Positions 56,794-64,000 of a DNA stretch of 64,000 bases are shown here, one piece after another. The first letter of the stretch is position 1. Every line of letters begins with the position of its first letter. Origin of the DNA: Rhexocercosporidium sp. MPI-PUGE-AT-0058 (lineage: Eukaryota; Ascomycota; Leotiomycetes; Helotiales); NCBI GenBank assembly GCA_020746875.1, contig JAGTJL010000017.1, positions 1,302,001 to 1,366,000 of the forward strand, in the 5' to 3' direction. The translations under genes and the position numbers were made by a program. Below the pieces are notes generated by a model. That model worked only from the letters and a program-made list of their open reading frames with translations, had not been told where the DNA came from and made no database searches.

Positions 56794-58830
56794 CTTTTTG
56801 GCGGTAAATCGATAGTTTTGGACCTAGCGCTATAGTTAAGGATAGCGCTGTAGATTATAATTTCCCCCTAAATCCCCACTAAAACACTACCTTTTCTAAT
56901 AAACTAATCTACCATTTTTAACTACTCTTTTAATCCCTTTAACAATACCTCTTTTCGTATAGTATCGTTAATATACCGCTAATTCCGCGTATCCCTTCAG
57001 GTCCTTTACTAGCCGGTCAAGCTACCTTAAATTTATAAGGTCTTTTATAACCTCCAAAGCCTCGCTCTCGACCTGGACCAATTATTAAACACGCAATCTC
57101 TCGCTCTTAACGTATTTTAGATCGCAAATATATTAAGGGAGTTATTGAATAAGAGACGATTAAGCAATTAGCTTAATAGCGGATTCAGAATGACGCTTAA
57201 GGTATTAGGGAACCTGGAGATCAAGAGCGTGCGGCTCGAGCTATTATTAAGAATGGAACTAAAGATAATAATATAGACAGTCTCGTAGACTCAGAATTCG
57301 ACGATTACGTTACTTAAAAGCGATATTCTTACTCTCGAGAGTATAAGTTAGCTGCGGTCACGTATTAGGAGACTATATACCGTTAACTTAAAGATAGTAT
57401 CGACGAGCGTATTACTATTCGATACGCGGCATGCAAACTATGTATTTTAAGGTCTACATTCCGCGGTTAAATTAAAAGAAAGACCGAGATTTTAAGCTAA
57501 AAAAGAAGGACATTTCGTATCCGAAAGCCGTAGGATAAAGTTAAGGAATTAAAGATAAAAATAAGGCTAAAAGTCCGGTTCGACGAGGCTAGGTTAAAAA
57601 GACGAGCTATCTCTGCCAAATAATTAATTCGGAATATTAAAAAGATATATAGTAAGCTTTACCCTGAGCGTATTATTCATAGGGAAGGAAGTTTAAACCT
57701 TTACTTTGGCTTTTAATAATCTTTTAATTAGCTTGCTAGCTTTAAACACCGACACAGAATCTCCTTTCGAGCAGGCACTAAACGAGCTCAAAAGGCACTT
57801 AAAAAGCTTCGGAATGTAATTATTAATTAACTTTAATTTAACCGTCGAAATACTGTCGTTACTCCTACCTCCGATTGTGGCAAACCTCGCTTTCTAATTA
57901 TACTTATTATGGGAAGATATAAGTTCTTTAAGATCGTAAATATAGACTAAACACCGCTCGCTTTTAAGTTCTAAAGAAGTCGTACTTACGTCAGTAAAGG
58001 TACTAGAACTGTTACCTTAAGGACCATAAGAAATAGTTGGGACAAACAACAAGTTACTCTTTAAGTTATTATTTTCGTAAATAACGTAAATTAATATAAA
58101 CCTCTTCTTATATTTAAAAGTAAGCTAAGTAAAAGAAATAAGAATCGACGCCTTAAAATAATCAAATATTACCCTGCGGTTAAGGTAATTTAAAACGATA
58201 AAGCATACGCTAATTCCGAGAACTTCATTAAAATAAATTAAATAAGACTATTTATATATTTTAAAATACCTTCTCTTTAATTAAGAACCTCGTCTCCTCG
58301 TCCTCGATGCTTTTGCCTCTCACAAACACATTAGAAAGAAAGTCCTTACGAACGAATCTGCGAAAGCAAAGGCAAGGAGATTAAAAGCAAAGAGACTAAA
58401 TCAGTAGATTTAAGATAAGTTCTTAAAGCTTAACGTCACCTTATCTTTTATATCTAAAGGCTGTACTAGCTACGTTTAAGTGCTTAATATCGCAATTAAC
58501 TCACTTTTGAAAGCGATAATCAAGGAGTTAAAAGAAGTGCATATCGATCAGAACTTAAAGAAGTGAAATAATAATAAGTACTCTATTTAAGACCGTAGAA
58601 TTCTACTTATAAATTAAGTAGGAGAAGCCTAGTTACGAATTTATTCCGAGTACAAATAAACTGTCAGATGGAGTTCACGGTAGGTAAAGCTTCGTAGAGG
58701 TTCAGGGTAAATTATATTTAAAAAATTAATTTCTAACTTTTAAAGAAGTCTAAAAAAGAAGCGTATATATAAAGGGAGTTACTCGTGAGGGGAAATAAAA
58801 CGCTAGCGTGACTAAATATATAAGTAAGAC
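56772..58830 (+). mobile_element. Degraded pogo/Fot-type DNA transposon (DDE transposase remnant)
   Basis: With stops and frame changes ignored, the plus strand reads as a pogo-like transposase. SYSREYKLAAVTYWETIYR and RYAACKLCILRSTFRG match the psq/CENP-B-like helix-turn-helix. IYSKLYPERIIHREGSLNLY and HRHRISFRAGTKRAQK match the second DNA-binding part. Around 57930-58000 KIVNIDQTPLAFKF matches the first catalytic Asp region. 58160-58215 reads like YYPAVKVI and NDKAYANSENFIKIN, near the second Asp. Nearly every Gln/Trp codon is TAA or TAG, as in RIP. The left end has CAGCGC-rich palindromes. The right end (about 58800, GGGGAAATAAAACGCTAGCG) is only loosely similar to the inverted left end. 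It cannot make a protein. Confidence 0.7.
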
Positions 58831-60900
58831 TAATTTTATTAATATTGTAAAAGCCTCGGCACCCTTATATTATGGGCCCGATTTTATATAAATAAAATAA
58901 ATAAGCATATATATAATAATTATTCCTTTTCTTAATAGTAGCGTCCGTAATATTAATACTTTAATTAATAATATATTAATACGCCTTCGCGTCGCTTAAG
59001 GCGAGGACTAGGCCGCGGTGGGTCGGACAACCGCATTTCGGTTAATAGGTTTAATTAATTAAATTAATACGGTTATTTAAATTACCGCGTTAAGCATATA
59101 GTATTATATTGTGATTAATTCGTTGGACGTCGTTTAATTACTTTATAGGCTATTTCGTATAATATATTAATATTATTGGCTTAATAAATAAAAATAGCTT
59201 TATAAAATAATAAAAAATGTTTACTTTAATTATAAGATTTTTACGCGTATATATAAGAGTTCTTACACTTATATTTAAGTGTTATAATTATTATTATTAT
59301 TAAAGAGTTGTCTTCAGTCGGCGAAGTAATAAGTAAGTTGCACGTTAATAGCGTATTTATGTTTATTTATTAAGTGAATAAAGTATAAATAATATAAATA
59401 TAATAATATAATTACATAATAATTACGACCTTATTACCTCGTTAAAATGTATATATAAATAGCCTCCTTGTCGCGTTAATAATAACCTTTCCTTTTTAGC
59501 TTATTTATATATAATACCTGTGCTTATGCGTCGTTATCCCCCTGTCTCTCTTTTTCTTCTCTTTTTCAATTAATTATTAATATTATTATTATTATTATGT
59601 CTTTTATTTAATGTTTTAAAGCTATTATATTTAATAACCCCGCGAATTAGCCTTGTAAAAGTTCTTACGGCTAATGTTTTAAAGTTATATTAATCGATCC
59701 CTTTTTTTATTATATTAATAAAGAAAGCAAAAAGAATTACGACTGTTATTTTAAGTAAAAGGCCGTTTATATTATCGTATATATTTATATTTATAAAGTT
59801 TATTAATAATATAATATTAAGCGCGTTAAAAGTAAATCGTATATTAATTATAAAATAAATAATTCCTTTATACCTTTTATAAAAATGTTTATATTATAAA
59901 GAACTTTGCCGTCGATTTCGAAAACTAATTACGTAAAAATAGTTAATATAATGCCGGCGTCGCCCCCGAGGACTATAACTTTACGATTCTTACGGGAGCT
60001 TAAAGCTTCGCTACTTAACTCGAAAAGCGCCGTATAACCGATTCTTTATTACGTATATTCCTTAAGCCTAATAAAAAAGATATTAATTAAGTCTTTCTTT
60101 TTATTAATACTTTTCTTATAAATTATATCTTTTTCTTTTAAAACATTATTAATATATTAATAAAATAAAAGAGTTCGAAAAGTTTTATAAAAATATAATG
60201 CGTTTAATCGGTAATATATTTAAATTTAAAAACGCTTATATTATTACCTCTGCCTTTAAGGCCGACTAAATTACTTACGATTTAATAAAGGAATTAATAA
60301 CGGAGATTCGGTTATGCCGCGAAGTTATAATAATTATTATAAGTGTTCCGTGCCTATTCTGCTATTAATATATATTAACATTATATTAAGGCAGTGTTAT
60401 ATTAAACGAGACTATTAAAGTTATTTTAGGAGATGTTTTATAGTTTTTTAACGTTTAATAAATATTATAATATAAGTTTAGGTTTAACGTTAAAGAGTTT
60501 AGGATTTTAAATAATTTAATTTATAAAGTAAATACTTTATGCTTTAAGTACTTATAATAGAGTTACGTTATTACTTTATAATTAAAATAAAATCTTATTA
60601 TATTTTAAATTATAATTTAAATGTATTTTATAAACTTATTCTTTTTTAATATAATATTATATATTTTATACTTATGTCGGTATTACTTTTAAAGCCTTAA
60701 TAAAACTCTTAAAACCTTTATAAAAAATATAAAAAAAGAGTATTTTTATTTATAGTCGATAGTGTTTCCTCGGCCTCTCGACCTTTCGTAGTCTTCCCGG
60801 CCTTTTAATAAGTTACGTAAAGGTTTTATATTTTTTTATATTTAATATTTGACTTTTTAATTTATAGTTTTTATTATATATATTAAGAGTTTCCTTAGTA
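58831..60900. mobile_element. AT-rich RIP-type sequence with LTR-like and gag-like remnants
   Basis: Strongly AT-rich (TAATATTAT runs) with short GC-rich islands at about 59000-59045 and 59950-60050. From about 58845 (TGTAAAAGCCTCGG) the sequence has the look of an LTR. On the plus strand near 59952 PASPPRTITLRFLRELKASL resembles the start of a Gypsy gag. This is on the opposite strand to the pol remnant to the right. No open frame is longer than a few dozen codons. Exact LTR limits cannot be given by eye. Confidence 0.45.
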
Positions 60901-63900
60901 TTCTCGAGATTTAAATATATTAAAAGTTAAGTATTATAATCTTTTAGGAAATCTTTTTATTTAATTAAATATTTCTTAATTTTATTCCTTTTATTTTATT
61001 TATAATTAAAGATACTTTTAACCTTTTATTCTTAAAAGTTATTTTCTTTATTTAGCTTTAAAAGCTTATTAAATAGGTAATTATTTAATTACTTATTAGT
61101 TTATATTATATATTCTTTTAATAAAAACGTATGAAATATTAAGTAGAGCTTTTTATATAAACTTAATAGCTTTAGAGTATATACCGCATTACTTACGCAT
61201 TTAATGATTTAAAATAAGCTAATATATTTTAGCGATAGCTTTTCAGTCTTTAGTCGAATGTTTTTAATATTAAGTATTACTTATTATTTTAATTAAAAAT
61301 GTTTATTTAAATACCGGGCATTATAATAGCCTTTCCGACTTTATTACGTATAATCTTAAACTTTTATAAGTTTAATTTATTTATTATTTAATAACTTAAT
61401 TCTATCTCGAGCAGCTAATACCTCTCCTTTTTAAATATTATCCTTAAGGTTTTATAATATTACCGGCTTATAGCCGTAATAAACTTAAAATAAAGATGTT
61501 TAAAGCGTTTAATAAAAGGAATTATTATAAATAAACTCGATAAAAGCCAGTTTTTTTATTTTATTTTTTTATAATATTCTGTAAAAAGCGCGGAGGTATA
61601 TTTTTAGATTTTAATTTTATTTTTTTATTTATTTATTTATTTAAGAATAATATATAAAGCTTAGTCTTTATTTAATATATATATAAAAATAAAAAGTAAA
61701 TTAAAATTTATTAATAAACACTGTACCTTTATTAAATATAATGCCTTAAAGTATATTAAAGAGAGAAAACACTTTCTCGAATAATAGTTTTGTAAGTTCG
61801 GGAATATTAATTGTTTTATAATATATTAAGTATTAAGTTATTTTCGAATACCGGTTAATAACTATTAATATATAATTAAGATTTAAGTTATTAAATAAGT
61901 CTTTATAAGGCGGCAACTTTATAATAAAATCTATTAAAATCTCGGATTAAAGCCGCGAAGGCCTCGGGAGACTTATTAAAAGTCCATATAACGCATATCA
62001 TTTCGATTTAATTTTTTAATAAATATCGTATTTTTTAATATATATTTTAATATTATTTTTTATTTTATTCTAAAAATAGGTTTTACGGAGGAATTGCGAA
62101 GTCTTTATAATATTATAATGCCTTATTAATAAGTTATTATAATGAAGTTTTAGGATTTTTATTCTTAATACTGGATTATTTAGGATATAAGTCTTAAAAT
62201 CTTATTAAAGAAGTCTCAATATATTTAAGTTTTACTTTTAATTTAATTAAGATTTAAGTTTATTTATTATATTAATTATATTTTTATAATTTTTACTATT
62301 ACGTTAAGCGAAAATAATTAAGTCCCGTAGCGGCTTTATTAATAGGGCTAAAGCTATTTAACTTTTAATTATTATTTTTATTTATAATATTAAAATAAAA
62401 TATTTATAATTATTAATTCCTACGATAGGCGGCTAGCTTTTACTCTTTATATATAATAATGTATTTATAAATAAAATCATTATCTTAAGTATAATATTTA
62501 AAGGACTAGGTTTTATATATTTAACTTTTAGAATTCTTTTTTAAGTAGCTCATTCCGATTTTATTAATATTAGGTCCGGCCTTTTATTAATAGGATTTTA
62601 AATAATATTAAATAGTTTTCTTAATAATGTCTTATAATTTCTATTTAAAAATGCTTTAAATCGGCTCCTCGACTTCGTAAAGCACTTATAAAGGCTCTTT
62701 TTAATTTATTTTAAAATATTAATAATTAAATAATATTAATAAGGCTTTTAAATTCTTAATAATTTAGCCTCTTATTAAGTCTATTCGACGGGTTTGCGGC
62801 ACCCTTACGGTAATAAATTTCAAAATCATAAGTAATAAAATATATTACTTATTGTGCTTATCGACTCTCGAGATATTTTGTTATTATAAAATACTTAAGG
62901 TTATTATAGTTCATAAGCACTTTAATAATGTGTTAATTGCCCTTAAAGTAATGCCTTTATTCCTTAAAACATTTAATAATAATTAAAAACTCTTTATTGT
63001 AAGTAATATAATTCCGTTTAATATTAGTTATTTTACGGAATTAATACGTAATAAGTTTTTAGTGTCGCCTAAATCCTTCTTTAGAATTAACTTATTAAGA
63101 AAGAGTATTAATAATTGCAAATTTAAAAGCATTAGTTTTAATTTAAATGCGCTTTATAGGATTGAAATGCCTTATAATTAATATATTAATAAAAGCTGCT
63201 TTTAAATCTTTAAAGCTTTTTTTAATTATATTAGAGAATTTAAAGAGTCCTTTTTTAATTTTATTCTTTATATTTTAAAAAGCCCCCGTTAAGCTTATAG
63301 TTATCTTAAAGTATTTTAATATAAATTTATAATAAAAATTCGTAAAGCTTAAAAAAACCTAAATATCTTTATAAGATTCCGGCTTTAATTATTTTTAAAT
63401 TAAATAAATCCGCTTTAGGTCCGCCTAAATGCCGGTTAATTTAACTTTAAATCCTAAGAACTCGACTTAATTTATTTTAAACTTATACTTATTGAGTTTA
63501 ATAAAGAGCTTATACTTACGCAACCGTTTTATAATAGTTTTAATATATTTATAATACTCTTTTTTATTTTTAAAATAAATTAAGATATTATTGAAATATA
63601 TAATAATAAAATAGTTAATTAGTCTTACTAACGCTTTATTAATATACGCTTAAAACGTAATTAAAACGTTAAATAGCCCAAAGGATATTATTAAATATTC
63701 AAAATATTTATATTTAATGCGAAAAGCTATTTTTTATTTATATCCCTTTTTAATTTTAATATAATAATATATATTTTTTAAATTTAAAGCCGTAAATATT
63801 ACGGCTCCGCCAAGACGGTCTAGTGTCTTATTAATTAAAGGGAGGGAGTGACGATTTTTAATTATTATTTTATTTAATCTTTAATAATTTATATATAAAC

Positions 63901-64000
63901 GTAACCTTTTATTTTTCTTTAATATAAATAATATTAGCGTATTTACGGGACTTTTTAATAAACGAATTTATTCCTTTTATAACGAGGCAGTAAGGTATTC
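60900..64000 (-). mobile_element. Degraded Ty3/Gypsy-type retrotransposon pol, continues past the window
   Basis: On the minus strand the reverse-transcriptase core reads FIIIYFNNILIYFKNKKEYY (63620-63560), the YLDDILIYS motif with both Asp changed to Asn. It continues IIKRLRKYKLFIKLNKYKF and VEFLGFKVKLTGI, then SFTNFYYKFILKYFKIT (63360-63290) at the RNase H junction. Near 61430-61200 AARDRIKLLNNK, GYYNARYLNKHF and LNIKNIRLKTEKLSLKYI fit the end of integrase and the chromodomain-side linker. Stops occupy former Gln/Trp positions. The order RT to integrase runs towards lower coordinates, so gag should lie beyond 64000. It is described only as a remnant. Confidence 0.75.

Noticed and set aside
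56900..64000. CRISPR-like or satellite array in the AT-rich block
   Set aside because: The repeats are irregular TAAT/ATT runs without a fixed unit or spacing; they fit RIP-mutated transposons in a fungal genome.
1..64000. tRNA and rRNA genes
   Set aside because: I looked for GGTTCGAATCC-type B boxes with matching acceptor stems and for rRNA-like blocks and saw none; a covariance-model search could still find one.

Overview
The window looks like a filamentous ascomycete genome, most likely Leotiomycetes/Helotiales-like (an inference). Genes carry many short introns of about 45-70 nt with GT...AG ends and CTAAC-type branch sites. The protein families are typical of Pezizomycotina: Pth11-like rhodopsin-domain protein, TRI12-like MFS pump, fungal RBR ligase, CENP-O/Mcm21, GPI-anchored wall protein, P450. 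The last 7 kb is a strongly AT-rich block of stop-riddled transposon remnants, as expected from repeat-induced point mutation (RIP).

Layout. 1-9.7 kb: a possible gene tail, a rhodopsin-domain membrane protein (+), an MFS efflux transporter (+), an F-box-like protein (+) and a small secreted protein (-). 11.7-18.9 kb: housekeeping genes, namely an RBR E3 ubiquitin ligase (-), an acetyl-CoA transporter of the AT-1/SLC33A1 family (-) and, divergently, the kinetochore subunit CENP-O/Mcm21 (+). 18.9-26.8 kb: long low-complexity intergenic stretches around a GPI-anchored repeat-rich wall protein (-) and one unrecognised gene (-).

26.8-36.4 kb: a one-direction array of six related MYND-finger genes or remnants, all on the minus strand. 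One is complete, one has an incomplete finger, one lacks the finger, one carries a single in-frame stop, and two are badly decayed. This gene birth-and-death locus is the most unusual structure in the window.

37.0-43.1 kb: a candidate organosulfur-scavenging locus. An SfnG-type dimethyl-sulfone monooxygenase (-) and an SfnB/DszC-type acyl-CoA-dehydrogenase-fold oxidoreductase (+) flank a broken GPR1/FUN34/YaaH acetate-permease pseudogene. A perfect 10-bp inverted repeat lies about 210 bp before the SfnB-like gene.

45-56.6 kb: a small hypothetical gene with an in-frame stop, an NmrA-like pseudogene (frameshift plus nonsense), an unrecognised gene, then a minus-strand run of nitronate monooxygenase, cytochrome P450 and SAM methyltransferase that could be a small tailoring cluster.

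56.77-64 kb: a degraded pogo/Fot-type DNA transposon, then Ty3/Gypsy-type remnants. Reverse transcriptase, RNase H and integrase traces are on the minus strand, while a gag-like trace is on the plus strand, suggesting nested elements. All splice structures were read by eye and should be treated as models.
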